Source: Spongiactinospora sp. TRM90649
GTDB lineage: Bacteria > Actinomycetota > Actinomycetes > Streptosporangiales > Streptosporangiaceae
NCBI RefSeq assembly: GCF_029382225.1
Contig: NZ_JARLTC010000030.1
Coordinates: forward strand, 62,001-126,000
Reading direction: 5' to 3'
DNA: 64,000 bases
Made by a program: the position numbers and the translations under genes
Notes under the pieces: model-generated
Databases searched by the model: none
What the model was told of the DNA's origin: nothing
Seen by the model: the letters and a program-made list of their open reading frames with translations, nothing else
Shown here: positions 39,383-48,478 of the stretch, in pieces
Layout of the letters: the number at the start of each line of letters is the position of its first letter
How positions within the stretch are numbered: position 1 is the first letter of the stretch

Positions 39383-41596
39383 ATGTCAAGCGACGGTGTC
39401 GCGTATCTGCGCTCGGCCGGGGTCGGGTTCGCGGTGGACCTGACCACTCCGGTGCCGACCGTGCTGCACTGGGGCGAGGATCTCGGTGAACTCTCCGAGG
39501 AAGGGCTCGCCACGCTCGCGCTGACCGGTGGCCCCGCCGTGCCGATCAACTCGATCGACGTGCCCAGGCTGCTCTCGGTCTGGCCCACGGAGTTCGAGGG
39601 CTGGGCGGGCACGCCGGGGCATTCGGGGCACCGGGGCGGCACCGCCACCACCCCCCGGCCGCGTCTGGCCAGGTCGGAGGTGCGCGACCTGCCCGGCGGG
39701 GGCGGCGAGCTGGTGCTGATGCTCGACGACGACATCTCCGATCTCGACATCAAGCTCACATACCGGCTGGACGCCTTCGGGGTGCTGGCCGTCCGGGCCC
39801 GCCTCACCGCGCGCCATCCGGAGCATCACCACGGCGAGGAGCGCTACGACCTCACGGGGGTGACGACCCAGCTCCCGCTCCCCCGGCGCGCCTCGGAGGT
39901 GCTCGACTTCACCGGCCGGTGGCTCAGGGAGCGTTCCCCGCAGCGCCGTCCGCTCACGCATGGCGCGCACGTCCGCGAGGTCCGCCGGGGCAAGCCGGGG
40001 ACCGACTCGCCGTTCCTGCTGGCCGCGGGCGTGCCCGGGTTCGGGTTCCGGGCGGGCGAGGTCTGGGGCCTGCACGTCGGCTGGAGCGGTGACCAGCGCT
40101 ACCTGGCCGAGGCGCTGCCGGAGGGCGCGGGCGCGCATGGCGGGGCGATCGGCGGCGGCGAGCTGCTGCGCCCCGGCGAGGTACGGCTCGGCCCCGGCGA
40201 GTTCTACGAGACCCCGACCTGCTACTTCGCCTGGTCAGCCGACGGGCTGGACGGCCTGGCCCACCGCTTCCACCGCCTGCTGCGGGCCCGCCCCGGCCAC
40301 CCCGTCTCGCCCCGGCCGCTTCTGCTGAACACCTGGGAAGCCGTCTACTTCGACCACGACCTGGACCGGCTGCTCAAGCTGACCGACCTGGCCGCGAAGG
40401 TGGGCGTCGAGCGGGTGGTGCTGGACGACGGCTGGTTCCGGGGCCGCCGCGACGACACCGCCGGGCTCGGCGACTGGTTCGTGGACGAGACGGTCTGGCC
40501 CAACGGGCTGTCCCCGTTCGTCGATCGGGTACACGAGCTGGGCATGCAGTTCGGGCTCTGGTTCGAGCCAGAGATGGTGAACCTCGACTCCGACGTGGCG
40601 CGCGACCACCCGGAGTGGATCCTCGCCCCGACGGAGGGGCTCGGGCCGCCGTCCCGGCACCAGTACGTGCTGAACGTCGCCGACGACGACGCGTGGGAGT
40701 ACCTGCTCGGGCGGATGGACTCGCTGGTCACCGAGTACGGCATCGACTACATCAAGTGGGACCACAACCGCGAGCTGCACGAGGCGGTGCGGCGCAGGCC
40801 GGGGGGCCGCGACCGTCCGGGGGTCCGGGCTCAGACGCTCGCCGCCTACCGGCTGATGGACGCGCTGCGCGCCCGGCATCCCAACCTGGAGATCGAGTCG
40901 TGCGCCAGCGGCGGCGGGCGGATCGACCTCGGCGTGCTGCGCCGCACCGACCGGGTGTGGGCGTCGGACTCCAGCGACCCGGTCGAGCGGCAGGCGATCC
41001 AGCGCTGGACCGGCCAGCTCCTGCCGCTGGAGCTGATCGGCGCGCACTTCGGCACGGAGCGCGCGCCGAGCACGCGCCGGTTCACCAGCGACACCTTCCG
41101 TCTGATCACCGCGCTGTTCGGGCACGCGGGCATCGAGCAGGACCTCGGCAAACTCACTCCCGAGCAGCTCGCCAAGGTGACCACGTGGGCGAACATGTAC
41201 AAGGAGTTCCGCCCGCTGCTGCACAGCGGCGAGGTCGTGCGCGCCGACCTGCAGGACGAGCGGGAGTTCCTGCACGGCGTACTCGCGCCGGGGTGCGCCG
41301 CCGCGCTGTACTGCTGGGCCCGCACGGGCACCTCGCCCGACCTCCAGCACGGCCGGGTGGCGCTGCCGGGGCTGGTGCCGTCGCACGACTACCGGGTGCG
41401 GATCCGCACCGACCTCGGGCCGTTCAGTGCCCGGCACCGGTTCCCCCCTGCCTGGGTGTCGGCGGCCCTGGCGGGGTGGATCGACGTGCCGGGCCCGGTC
41501 CTGACCAGGGCGGGCCTGCCGATGCCCACGCTCGACCCGCAGCAGGCGATGCTGATCGAGGTGCGCAGGGCGGGCATCGGGGGGCGTGCGGGCTGA
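39383..41596 (+). CDS. Alpha-galactosidase, glycoside hydrolase family 36
   Basis: A 737-residue GH36 enzyme that releases terminal alpha-galactose from oligosaccharides such as melibiose or raffinose. The N-terminal beta-supersandwich (1-300) is followed by the TIM barrel (about 310-640) and a C-terminal beta domain. The nucleophile is Asp460 in DYIKWDHNRE, and the acid/base is Asp529 in WASDSSDPVERQ; LLLNTWEAVYFDHD and VLDDGWF are also conserved. There is no signal peptide, so it acts in the cytoplasm. The ATG at 39383 follows AAGGAGG. It is monocistronic, with no sugar ABC transporter beside it. Confidence 0.93.
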   Translation: MSSDGVAYLRSAGVGFAVDLTTPVPTVLHWGEDLGELSEEGLATLALTGGPAVPINSIDVPRLLSVWPTEFEGWAGTPGHSGHRGGTATTPRPRLARSEVRDLPGGGGELVLMLDDDISDLDIKLTYRLDAFGVLAVRARLTARHPEHHHGEERYDLTGVTTQLPLPRRASEVLDFTGRWLRERSPQRRPLTHGAHVREVRRGKPGTDSPFLLAAGVPGFGFRAGEVWGLHVGWSGDQRYLAEALPEGAGAHGGAIGGGELLRPGEVRLGPGEFYETPTCYFAWSADGLDGLAHRFHRLLRARPGHPVSPRPLLLNTWEAVYFDHDLDRLLKLTDLAAKVGVERVVLDDGWFRGRRDDTAGLGDWFVDETVWPNGLSPFVDRVHELGMQFGLWFEPEMVNLDSDVARDHPEWILAPTEGLGPPSRHQYVLNVADDDAWEYLLGRMDSLVTEYGIDYIKWDHNRELHEAVRRRPGGRDRPGVRAQTLAAYRLMDALRARHPNLEIESCASGGGRIDLGVLRRTDRVWASDSSDPVERQAIQRWTGQLLPLELIGAHFGTERAPSTRRFTSDTFRLITALFGHAGIEQDLGKLTPEQLAKVTTWANMYKEFRPLLHSGEVVRADLQDEREFLHGVLAPGCAAALYCWARTGTSPDLQHGRVALPGLVPSHDYRVRIRTDLGPFSARHRFPPAWVSAALAGWIDVPGPVLTRAGLPMPTLDPQQAMLIEVRRAGIGGRAG

Positions 41597-41605
41597 CCCG
41601 AGAGG

Positions 41606-41869
41606 TCAGGACGGCCCGCCGTCGGCCGAGGGGGCGTCCGATTCGGCCGCCCCCTGCGGCACGACCGGAGCCCGGCCCGCCTGCCGCGCCCCGGCCCCCT
41701 CCGACACCCACCCCGGATCCACGTCCGGCGCGCGATCCTCGAGCAGCCATCCGGCGGCGCCGATGATGGCTCCGGCGAGCAGCACCAGCCGCAGGGCCGT
41801 GGTCGCGCCCGCCCAGGGGCGGCGGCCCTCCATGAGCCGCCGCCCGAACGGCGGCAGCAGCGCGATCAT
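41606..41869 (-). CDS. Small membrane protein of unknown function
   Basis: An 87-residue protein with one clear membrane helix (ALRLVLLAGAIIGAAGWLL) after a short basic N terminus. A Pro/Ala/Asp-rich tail follows, probably outside the cell. I do not recognise a family. The ATG at 41869 lacks a clear ribosome-binding site, and ATG 41833 is an alternative. It converges with the GH36 gene, 9 bp between ends. The hydrophobic helix and actinomycete codon use support it as a gene, but evidence is modest. Confidence 0.5.
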   Translation of the reverse strand: MIALLPPFGRRLMEGRRPWAGATTALRLVLLAGAIIGAAGWLLEDRAPDVDPGWVSEGAGARQAGRAPVVPQGAAESDAPSADGGPS

Positions 41870-41956
41870 CGCCAGGGATGCCCGACCGACGCCGCGCGTG
41901 AGACGTTCAGCCCGCCCCGAGGACCGCCCAAAAGGCCGCCCCGGAGGCCACTTCCG

Positions 41957-42526
41957 TCACCTCTCCAGCCGGAGGCCGGTCATCACCAGTTCGAGGAGGC
42001 GCTCCACGCGCGCCGTGTCTCCGCCGGTGCGTTCGCCGACCCAGGCGACCCCGCCGGCCAGGGCGAGCACGTCGTCGGGATCCACCTCCGCGCGCACGGC
42101 CCCGGCCCGCTGCGCCGCGACGACCAGGCCCGCCGCCGCGTCGCGCATCCGGTGACAGGAGGCGTACAGCCGGGAGTCCTCGTCCGCCATGGTGGTCATG
42201 ACGGAGTCGGGCAGGCCCCGGTAGATGAACGCGCGGGCGGTGAGACGGCCCAGCCAGCGGGTGAGGGCCTCGCCGGGCGGGTGCGCGCGCAGCAGTTCCT
42301 CCGTCTCCGCCGCCAGGGACTCGAAGCGGTCGTGAAGCAGCGCCTCCAGCAGGTCGTCCCGGGTCGGGAAGTGCCGGTAGAGGGTGCCGATGCCCACCCC
42401 GCAGCGGCGGGCGATCTCCTCAAGGGACGCGTCGGTCCCGTGCTCGGTGAACATCTCGTGCGCGGTGGCCAGCAGTTTCTCGTAGTTGCGGCGGGCGTCG
42501 GCGCGCATCGGACGGGACGAGCTCAT
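41957..42526 (-). CDS. TetR-family transcriptional repressor
   Basis: A 189-residue regulator. The HTH is at residues about 15-55 (LATAHEMFTEHGTDASLEEI, then RRCGVGIGTLYRHFPTRDDL), followed by a helical ligand-binding domain. The ATG at 42526 is chosen because AAGGAG lies 6 nt upstream. It is divergent from the LLM oxidoreductase gene, and the 78 bp between them hold two copies of a CGGAGG-N3-CCTCCG type operator. The regulator very probably represses itself and the oxidoreductase and releases on binding that enzyme's substrate or a similar compound. Confidence 0.92.
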   Translation of the reverse strand: MSSSRPMRADARRNYEKLLATAHEMFTEHGTDASLEEIARRCGVGIGTLYRHFPTRDDLLEALLHDRFESLAAETEELLRAHPPGEALTRWLGRLTARAFIYRGLPDSVMTTMADEDSRLYASCHRMRDAAAGLVVAAQRAGAVRAEVDPDDVLALAGGVAWVGERTGGDTARVERLLELVMTGLRLER

Positions 42527-42546
42527 GGACGGCTCCTTGACAAAAG

Positions 42547-42587
42547 CGGAGGCACCCTCCGAAACTTGCATCCGGAGGCACCCTCAG
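42547..42587. promoter_or_regulatory. Paired TetR operators CGGAGG-CAC-CCTCCG
   Basis: The first copy (42547-42561) is a perfect 6-3-6 inverted repeat. The second (42573-42587, CGGAGG-CAC-CCTCAG) has one mismatch and starts 26 bp later. One copy lies near each divergent start (TetR at 42526, LLM at 42605). The sequence matches the general form of TetR-family sites with GGAGG/CCTCC arms. Confidence 0.75.
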
Positions 42588-42604
42588 CTTAACGGGAGCG
42601 ACAG

Positions 42605-43498
42605 ATGGAACTGGGTTCGATCGGCGTGTGGACGTGGGCGTTCGACGAGCAGCCGTGGCACACGGCACGGGAGGCGGTGGCCGAGATCGAGGACCTCGGC
42701 TACGGCACGGTCTGGTTCGGGGAGGGCAGGGGCCGCGACTCCACCACGCAGGCGGCGCTGATGCTGTCGGCCACCCGCCGGATCGTGGTGGCCCCCGGCG
42801 TGGCCAACATCTACCGGCACGAACCAGGCACTCTCGCCCAGAGCGAGCGCACGCTGAACGAGGCGTTCCCCGGCCGGTTCCTGCTCGGGCTCGGCGTGGG
42901 CGCGGAGACCCTCGCCACGAGCGTGGGCAAGACGTGGCGCCCGCCGATCGAGGCCATGCGCGACTTCCTCGACCGGATGGACACGGCGACGCTCACCGCC
43001 CCGGCGGCACCGGCGCCGCCCCGCCGGGTGCTCGCGGCGCTGGGCCCGAAGATGCTCGCCCTCTCCGCGGAGCGGACCTGGGGCGCGCATCCGTTCCTGC
43101 TCCCGCTGGAGCACACCGCGCACGCGCGGAAGATCGTCGGGCCGGACGCGCTGCTGGCCGTCCACCAGGCCGTCGCGTTGCACAAGGATCCCGCGACCGC
43201 GCGGGGCATCGCCCGCCAGATGATCGCCCAGTGGATCGCGCACGTCCAGGTCGTCCCATCGCGCTGGAACGTCGTGCGCGACCTGCTGGGATTCGACGAC
43301 TCCGACCTCGCCGACGGCGGCAGCGACCGGCTGGTCGCCGCGATGGTCGCGCACGGCGATCTGGACACGGTCGCCGAACGGGTGCGGGCGCAGCTCGCGG
43401 CCGGGGCGGACCACGTGTGCGTGGGCGTGGCGACAGAAGATCCGAAACCCGCCCTCGCCCTGGCTGAGCTGCGCGAACTCGCGTCCGCGCTGCTGTGA
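42605..43498 (+). CDS. LLM-class flavin/F420-dependent oxidoreductase
   Basis: A 297-residue enzyme of the luciferase-like monooxygenase superfamily, in the branch usually using coenzyme F420 in actinomycetes. Family blocks are GSIGVWTWAFDEQPW, GYGTVWFGEGRGRD, VANIYRHEPGTLAQSERTL and GRFLLGLGVG. It would reduce or oxidise a small organic compound, or act as a monooxygenase, in the cytoplasm. GGGAG lies upstream of the ATG. It is controlled by the divergent TetR repressor. The following MFS gene has its own promoter, so the oxidoreductase may be monocistronic. Confidence 0.88.
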   Translation: MELGSIGVWTWAFDEQPWHTAREAVAEIEDLGYGTVWFGEGRGRDSTTQAALMLSATRRIVVAPGVANIYRHEPGTLAQSERTLNEAFPGRFLLGLGVGAETLATSVGKTWRPPIEAMRDFLDRMDTATLTAPAAPAPPRRVLAALGPKMLALSAERTWGAHPFLLPLEHTAHARKIVGPDALLAVHQAVALHKDPATARGIARQMIAQWIAHVQVVPSRWNVVRDLLGFDDSDLADGGSDRLVAAMVAHGDLDTVAERVRAQLAAGADHVCVGVATEDPKPALALAELRELASALL

Positions 43499-43513
43499 GC
43501 GGGGGGCCGGCGA

Positions 43514-43544
43514 TTGACCTCGATATTACTTGAGGTTGCACACT
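43514..43544 (+). promoter_or_regulatory. MerR/SoxR-type promoter with 19-bp spacer
   Basis: The -35 TTGACC (43514-43519) and -10 CACACT (43539-43544) are 19 bp apart, the overlong spacing typical of MerR-activated promoters. The spacer holds an imperfect dyad CCTCGATATTACTTGAGG (43518-43535), 14 of 18 bases the same as the SoxR box CCTCAAGTTAACTTGAGG. The predicted transcript start falls at 43551, the GTG of the MFS gene, so the mRNA may be leaderless. Confidence 0.7.
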
Positions 43545-43550
43545 GACGGA

Positions 43551-44984
43551 GTGCGAAAAAATCCGATCCTGGTCTTGGCGACCGTGCTGCTGTCGAGCGT
43601 GTGCCTGCCCATCACCCTGACCGGCGCGTCCATCGCGCTCTCCCCGATCACCGCCGACCTCGGCGCGGACCTCGCCGCCGTCCAGTGGGTGGTGAACGGC
43701 TACAACGCGACCTTCGCCGGGTTCATGCTGGCCGGCGGCTCACTCGCCGACCTGTTCGGCCGCAGGCGCGTCTACGCCGCCGGGGTCGGCCTGTTCGCCG
43801 CCGGCGGGCTGGTCAGCGCCTTCGCGGGAGACATCCTGCTGCTCAACCTGGCCCGCGCCGCCGCCGGGATCGGGGCCGCCGCCGCCGGCGCCGCCGGTGG
43901 CGCGCTGCTCGCGGCCTCCTTCCACGGGGCCGCCCGCACGCGGGTGTTCGGCCTGTTCGGCACCACGCTCGGCCTCGGGCTGGCCTTCGGGCCGAGCATC
44001 TCCGGCCTGATCGTCGACGCTTACGGCTGGCGGGCCGTGTTCGGCTCCACCGCCGTGGCCGGTCTCCTGGTGCTCTTCCTGGTCCCGCTGCTGCCGGAGT
44101 CCAGGGATCCGGGCGACCGGCGGCTGGACCTGCCCGGCATGATCACCTTCACCGGCGCGCTGGTGCTGCTGATCGCCGGCTTCGTCGAGGGCCCCTCGCT
44201 CGGCTGGGACTCCCCGGTCGTCCTGACGGCCTTCGCCGCCTTCGCCGTCCTGTTCACGGCCTTCGTGGTGATCGAGCGCCGGGCTGCGCATCCGATGCTG
44301 GACCTCCAGTTGCTCGCCGGGCGCAGGTTCCTCGGCGTCAGCCTGGCGGCGGGCGCGATCGTGTGCGTGCTCGTCCCGCTGCTGGTCTACCTGCCGTCGT
44401 ACCTGACCGCCGTGCTCGGCATGACGCCGGGGCAGGCCGGGATCACGCTGATCGTGCTCACCGGGCCGACACTGGTGCTGCCCACGCTGACCGGGTTGGC
44501 CGCGCGGTGGGTCCCGCCGTCCGCGATCGTGCTGGCGGCGGTGGCGCTGTCCGGCGTGGGCGCGGTGTGGCTGACCACGATCGGCCCCGGGGCGAGCACG
44601 GCGTCGATCGCCGGGCCGATGCTCACCATCGGCGCGGGCATGGGCATGTCCATCGGGCTGGTGGACGGCATCGCGATCAGCAGCGCCCCGGCCGGGCGCG
44701 TGGGCACCGCCGGGGGCATGTTCAACACCTTCCGCCTGGTCTCGGAGACCATCGCGATCGCGGTGTTCGGCGCGGTCATCGCCGCCGTCACCGGGGACCG
44801 CCTGGCCGGTCCGGCCTTCACCGACGGCATGCACGCGGTGCTGTGGTCGATGGCGGGCCTGTCCCTGGTGACGCTGGTGGCCGTCGCCGTGCTGCTGCGG
44901 CCGGGGCCGTCCGGCGAGCGCCGGGAGGAGCCCGCCGGCGACCTGGCCGTAAGCCCGGCGCAGGACGGCGCGGGCCGGACGTGA
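43551..44984 (+). CDS. MFS transporter, DHA2-type drug exporter (14 helices)
   Basis: A 477-residue major facilitator of the 14-helix drug/H+ antiporter type. Conserved pieces are ADLAAVQWVVNGYNATFAGF in helix 1-2, the loop GGSLADLFGRRRVYAAGV (motif A) and the helix 5 segment FGLFGTTLGLGLAFGPSIS. It would export drugs or redox-active compounds. The GTG at 43551 has no good ribosome-binding site but coincides with the transcript start predicted from the MerR/SoxR-type promoter, so leaderless translation is likely. The stop overlaps the IclR gene by 4 bp (GTGA), so the two are co-expressed. Confidence 0.88.
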   Translation: MRKNPILVLATVLLSSVCLPITLTGASIALSPITADLGADLAAVQWVVNGYNATFAGFMLAGGSLADLFGRRRVYAAGVGLFAAGGLVSAFAGDILLLNLARAAAGIGAAAAGAAGGALLAASFHGAARTRVFGLFGTTLGLGLAFGPSISGLIVDAYGWRAVFGSTAVAGLLVLFLVPLLPESRDPGDRRLDLPGMITFTGALVLLIAGFVEGPSLGWDSPVVLTAFAAFAVLFTAFVVIERRAAHPMLDLQLLAGRRFLGVSLAAGAIVCVLVPLLVYLPSYLTAVLGMTPGQAGITLIVLTGPTLVLPTLTGLAARWVPPSAIVLAAVALSGVGAVWLTTIGPGASTASIAGPMLTIGAGMGMSIGLVDGIAISSAPAGRVGTAGGMFNTFRLVSETIAIAVFGAVIAAVTGDRLAGPAFTDGMHAVLWSMAGLSLVTLVAVAVLLRPGPSGERREEPAGDLAVSPAQDGAGRT

Positions 44985-45730
44985 CGGCCGCCATGCGAAA
45001 CGTGGTCAACGCGCTGCGGGTGCTCGAACAGCTCGCCGCCCGCCAGCCCGCCGGGGTCAGCGGGCTGGCCAGGACCGTCGGGCTGCCGAAGAGCACCGTG
45101 CAGCGCTGCCTGCGCACCCTGCACGAGGCCGGCTGGATCCGCCCGTCGGGTGACGAGGTCACCCGGTGGGTGCTGACCGCCAGGGCCCTGCACGTCGGAC
45201 GGCGCGCGACCAGCGAGCTCGCACTGCGCGACGCCGCCCGCCCGGTGCTGGAACGCCTGCGCGCGCTGACCGGTCACACCGTCCACCTCGGCGTCCCCGA
45301 CGGCGACGCCGTGGTGCTGGTCGAACGGCTGGAGGCCGGCGAGCCGCTGCGGATCGCGCTGCCGCTCGGCGTCCGGCTCCCGCTGCACGCGTCGGCCAGC
45401 GGCAAGGCGGTGCTCGCGCACCACCCGACGGCGACGGTCGAGCACCTGCTGGCGGCCGGGCTCGACGGCTACACCCAGGCGACGGTGACCGACCCCGCGC
45501 AGGTGCTGGCCGAGCTGGCCGAGGTCAAGGAGCGCGGCTACGCCGACGACCGCGGGGAATGGCGCTCCGACATCGCGGCGGTGGCCGCCGCCGTGCTCTC
45601 GGACGGCGGGCCGGTGGCCGCCCTCGGCGTCTCCGCCCGCCCCGGCCGGATGCGCGACCGGCTGCGCCCGGAGTACGGCCGGCTGGTCCGCCAGGCCGCC
45701 GCGACCCTGACGACCGCCCTCGACCCTTGA
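44981..45730 (+). CDS. IclR-family transcriptional regulator
   Basis: A 249-residue regulator. The winged helix is at residues about 8-65 (NALRVLEQLAARQPAGVSGL, then GLPKSTVQRCLRTLHEAGWI). The effector domain follows (LERLRALTGHTVHLGVPDGD, LPLHASASGKAVLAHH). The GTG at 44981 overlaps the MFS stop by 4 bp and is preferred; ATG 44993 would shorten it by 4 residues. Co-expression with an exporter suggests it senses a compound linked to that exporter. Its DNA targets are not visible nearby. Confidence 0.88.
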   Translation: MTAAMRNVVNALRVLEQLAARQPAGVSGLARTVGLPKSTVQRCLRTLHEAGWIRPSGDEVTRWVLTARALHVGRRATSELALRDAARPVLERLRALTGHTVHLGVPDGDAVVLVERLEAGEPLRIALPLGVRLPLHASASGKAVLAHHPTATVEHLLAAGLDGYTQATVTDPAQVLAELAEVKERGYADDRGEWRSDIAAVAAAVLSDGGPVAALGVSARPGRMRDRLRPEYGRLVRQAAATLTTALDP

Positions 45731-45802
45731 TCGTCGAACGCGTTGACGGCGGCATCCGCACCGAGCATGATCGTCACGAAGGCCGACCGAAGGCGGATGC
45801 TC

Positions 45803-46975
45803 ATGAGCGGAAATGGTTCTGGGCTCGGTAACACGCTCGGTTCATATCCTGCGAGTCCCGGCAGGCGGCTGGCGATCGGCCTGATGCTGCTCGGGGTGGC
45901 GCTGATCCTCGGCGTCCCCGGCATCCGGGGCATCGCGCTGGCCTGGTCCCTCGACCCGTGGGAGGACGTGCCGAAGCCGCTGCTCATCCCGGCGGCCCTG
46001 GCGATCTTCGCCGGGATCTACGCCGTGGTCTTCCTCTCCGGCGCCTGGCGACGCCGGGGCGAGCGCTTCGAGCTGTACGACGGCGGTTTCGTCCGGGAGG
46101 CGGGCGGGCGTCGCGAGGTGTTCGCGTGGGAGGACATCGAGACCGCGATCGCCCTGCGCGAGACGGTCAGCGGGCTCCGGCGCCTGCTGGGCCACGAGTT
46201 CACCGCCGAGGTCGTCGGGACCGACGGGCGTGTGGTCCGGATGGACGGGCTGACGCCCCACGTGGAGGTGCTGGGCCCGGTGATCGCCGAGCGGGCCGCC
46301 GCCGCGTTCCGCGCCAAGGTGCCCCGCGACCTGGACTCGGGCAAGATCGTGCGGTTCGGCCCCGCCGTGGCGGTGAACCGCGAGGCGCTGTACGCCGGAG
46401 GCATGAAGTTCCCCTGGGCGCGATTACCCGAGCTGAAGCGGGATCCGCTGCGCCTGGACCTCGGGCAGGACCGTTTCGTCCCGCTGACCCCCAATCACCT
46501 GGACGTGTTCGAGGAGCTGCTCCCCCGGCTGATGATCGCCCGCCCGGTCCCGCCGGGCGGAGGCTACGAGGCCAGCCCGGAGACTCCACCCGCACGCCCC
46601 GAGGAGAACAGCGCGGGATGCATGCTCATCCTGCTCGGGGCGATGGGCCTGGCGGGCCTGGCGGGCGCGCTGATGCTGTTCCTGATCGATCCGCTGGAAC
46701 CGGACTTCGCCTGGTTCGCGGGCACGCTGGTCGCCTCGCCGTTCATCTGCCTCGGCTCGTGGTGGCTGCTGAGACGCCCCACCTGGTGGGGCTGGCTGGT
46801 GTCGGTGGGCGCGCTGGCCGCCCTCGTCTACGCCCTGCTCTTCACCGGAACGTTCGACGACGGCATGGCCGTCAAGCTGCTGGCGGCCACCCCGGTGGCA
46901 CTGGGCCTGGTCATGCTGCTGCGACCGCCGGTGATCATGTACTACATGAGCGGGCGGAGGCGTGCTCGAAGGTGA
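45803..46975 (+). CDS. Multi-pass membrane protein of unknown function
   Basis: A 390-residue protein. Two membrane helices lie near the N terminus (IGLMLLGVALILGVPG and LLIPAALAIFAGIYAVVFL). A soluble middle part of about 190 residues follows (RFELYDGGFVREAGGRREVF, WEDIETAIALRE), resembling a PH-like fold such as in DUF6585-type proteins. Four C-terminal helices complete it. The start at 45803 is preferred for its spacing from GGCGG; ATG 45797 and 45743 are alternatives. It stands alone, convergent with the EEP gene. The family match is uncertain and no function is assigned. Confidence 0.7.
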   Translation: MSGNGSGLGNTLGSYPASPGRRLAIGLMLLGVALILGVPGIRGIALAWSLDPWEDVPKPLLIPAALAIFAGIYAVVFLSGAWRRRGERFELYDGGFVREAGGRREVFAWEDIETAIALRETVSGLRRLLGHEFTAEVVGTDGRVVRMDGLTPHVEVLGPVIAERAAAAFRAKVPRDLDSGKIVRFGPAVAVNREALYAGGMKFPWARLPELKRDPLRLDLGQDRFVPLTPNHLDVFEELLPRLMIARPVPPGGGYEASPETPPARPEENSAGCMLILLGAMGLAGLAGALMLFLIDPLEPDFAWFAGTLVASPFICLGSWWLLRRPTWWGWLVSVGALAALVYALLFTGTFDDGMAVKLLAATPVALGLVMLLRPPVIMYYMSGRRRARR

Positions 46976-47028
46976 GGATGGCCGCGCCGCCTCACTCGCC
47001 GGCACGACCGCGCCCACGACAAGGCGAT

Positions 47029-47060
47029 CGCGGGGGTGAGCGCGGGGGTGAGCGCGGTGG
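47029..47060. repeat. 12-bp tandem repeat CGCGGGGGTGAG
   Basis: Two exact copies (47029-47040 and 47041-47052) and a partial third lie in the 192-bp gap between convergent genes. I see no gene in the gap. A 7-bp stem, CCGGGGC (47133-47139) with GCCCCGG (47152-47158), may act as a weak terminator. Confidence 0.75.
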
Positions 47061-47167
47061 CGGCCCCGGTGTTCGACGTCTCGGGACGGGTGGCGGGGGC
47101 GCGGCCCGCTCGATCAGCCAGGCGATCGGCCACCGGGGCGGGCGCGGCTGAGCCCCGGCGCGGGACG

Positions 47168-48373
47168 TCAGGCGGGCAGGCGCAGGTCGGCGAACACGCC
47201 CCGGTGGTCGGTGCCCGGCACGTCGAGGATCTCGACCTGCCGCACGGTCACCGAACGGTCGGCCAGGATGTGGTCGATGGTGATCATCGGGGGGATGTCC
47301 CGGTTGGCCGGCCACGTCGGGGTCAGGCCCTTGCCCGCCTGGTCCGCGGCGTCCAGGTAACCCCTGGCGAGCACGTCGCGCAGCGCCCGGTGGTCCAGGC
47401 TGGCGTTGAAGTCGCCCGCCAGCACGCGCACCACCTGCGGGGACGCGGACGGGAGCGCGGCCAGGCCGTCCTTCCACTCGCGCAGGCGGCGGCCCAGCGG
47501 CGTGAACGGGTGCACGGCCACGACCTCAACCGGGACCCCCGGCGCGAGCGTCAGCGTTGCCGCGGGCATGTTGTGCCCGACCGGCGTGAACAGGCCCTCG
47601 CGCGGGGCCAGCGGACGGGCGGCGAAGAGCCCACTGCCGGACGCGCCCGCCGCGGCCTGGAGCACCCGGTACGGCATCAGCTCGGCGAGACCGGCGGCGT
47701 CCAGCGCCGTCACCATCTCGGGGGTCAGCTCCAGGGCGCTGAACACCTCCGGCCGGTACTTCCTGACCAGCTCGACGACCGCGCGCGGGTCGGCCTGGCC
47801 GTACATCACGTTGAGCGCGAGCACACGCAGCGGTGTACCCTCCGCGCGGCCACGCGTCGCGGCGTCCCCCGTGGGGGCCGCCGCCGTCCCGGAGGAGGCG
47901 GACGCGTCGCTCAGCGCACGCGGCAACACGCAGCTCACCAGGACGGCACAGGCCAGCAACACGACCACACCCTGCGCACGCCGCCGGGCCACCAGCAGGA
48001 GCACCCCGAGCAACGCCGCCCCGAGCGCAGCGTACGGCGTCAGCGTGATCACCGACGTGACCATGGACCCCCGCTCCAGCCCGGTCCCCCTGACCACCGC
48101 CCATCCCACCGGCACCACGACGAGCCCCCAGGCAACCCACCGCACCCGCCGCCGCCGAACGGACCTGCCACGCTCCCCCGCCCCGGCGCCCCCCATCACT
48201 CCGTCGCCAGCCACGCCACCGCCGACCGCCGCTCTGCGGTCCACCGCCCGGCCATCCCCCGACCCGCCGCCGGCCGCTCCGCCGGCGATCGGCGGCCTGT
48301 CGTCGGCCGCTTCGGCGGCAGGCGTCGGTTCGGTGTCGTCCGCCGTGCCGTTGGGCGGTTCCGCAACGCTCAC
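47168..48373 (-). CDS. Membrane-anchored endonuclease/exonuclease/phosphatase (EEP) protein
   Basis: A 401-residue protein with a long disordered Gly/Ala-rich N terminus (1-75), three membrane helices (about 78-160) and an extracytoplasmic EEP domain (about 180-400). The EEP motifs are intact: ALNVMYGQAD, the Glu in FSALELTP, AGDFNASLDHRAL, ITIDHILAD and the final GTDHRGVFADL. EEP enzymes cleave phosphodiesters (DNases, lipid or nucleotide phosphatases). The start at 48373 is the track's first in-frame start; a later start within the low-complexity leader is possible. It lies 105 bp after the ROK gene on the same strand. Confidence 0.85.
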   Translation of the reverse strand: MSVAEPPNGTADDTEPTPAAEAADDRPPIAGGAAGGGSGDGRAVDRRAAVGGGVAGDGVMGGAGAGERGRSVRRRRVRWVAWGLVVVPVGWAVVRGTGLERGSMVTSVITLTPYAALGAALLGVLLLVARRRAQGVVVLLACAVLVSCVLPRALSDASASSGTAAAPTGDAATRGRAEGTPLRVLALNVMYGQADPRAVVELVRKYRPEVFSALELTPEMVTALDAAGLAELMPYRVLQAAAGASGSGLFAARPLAPREGLFTPVGHNMPAATLTLAPGVPVEVVAVHPFTPLGRRLREWKDGLAALPSASPQVVRVLAGDFNASLDHRALRDVLARGYLDAADQAGKGLTPTWPANRDIPPMITIDHILADRSVTVRQVEILDVPGTDHRGVFADLRLPA

Positions 48374-48478
48374 CCCGTACCCCGTCCTTTCGCTCTTTGA
48401 TAACCCCCGCCCGACCCTAAGCGGCGATATCGGACGCGGTGTGCGGGGTATGTGCAGCTTTCGTGGAGGTCCGTCGAC

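Noticed and set aside
46976..47167. Small gene over the CGCGGGGGTGAG repeats
   Set aside because: Frames are low-complexity, lack ribosome-binding sites and overlap the repeat; treated as intergenic.
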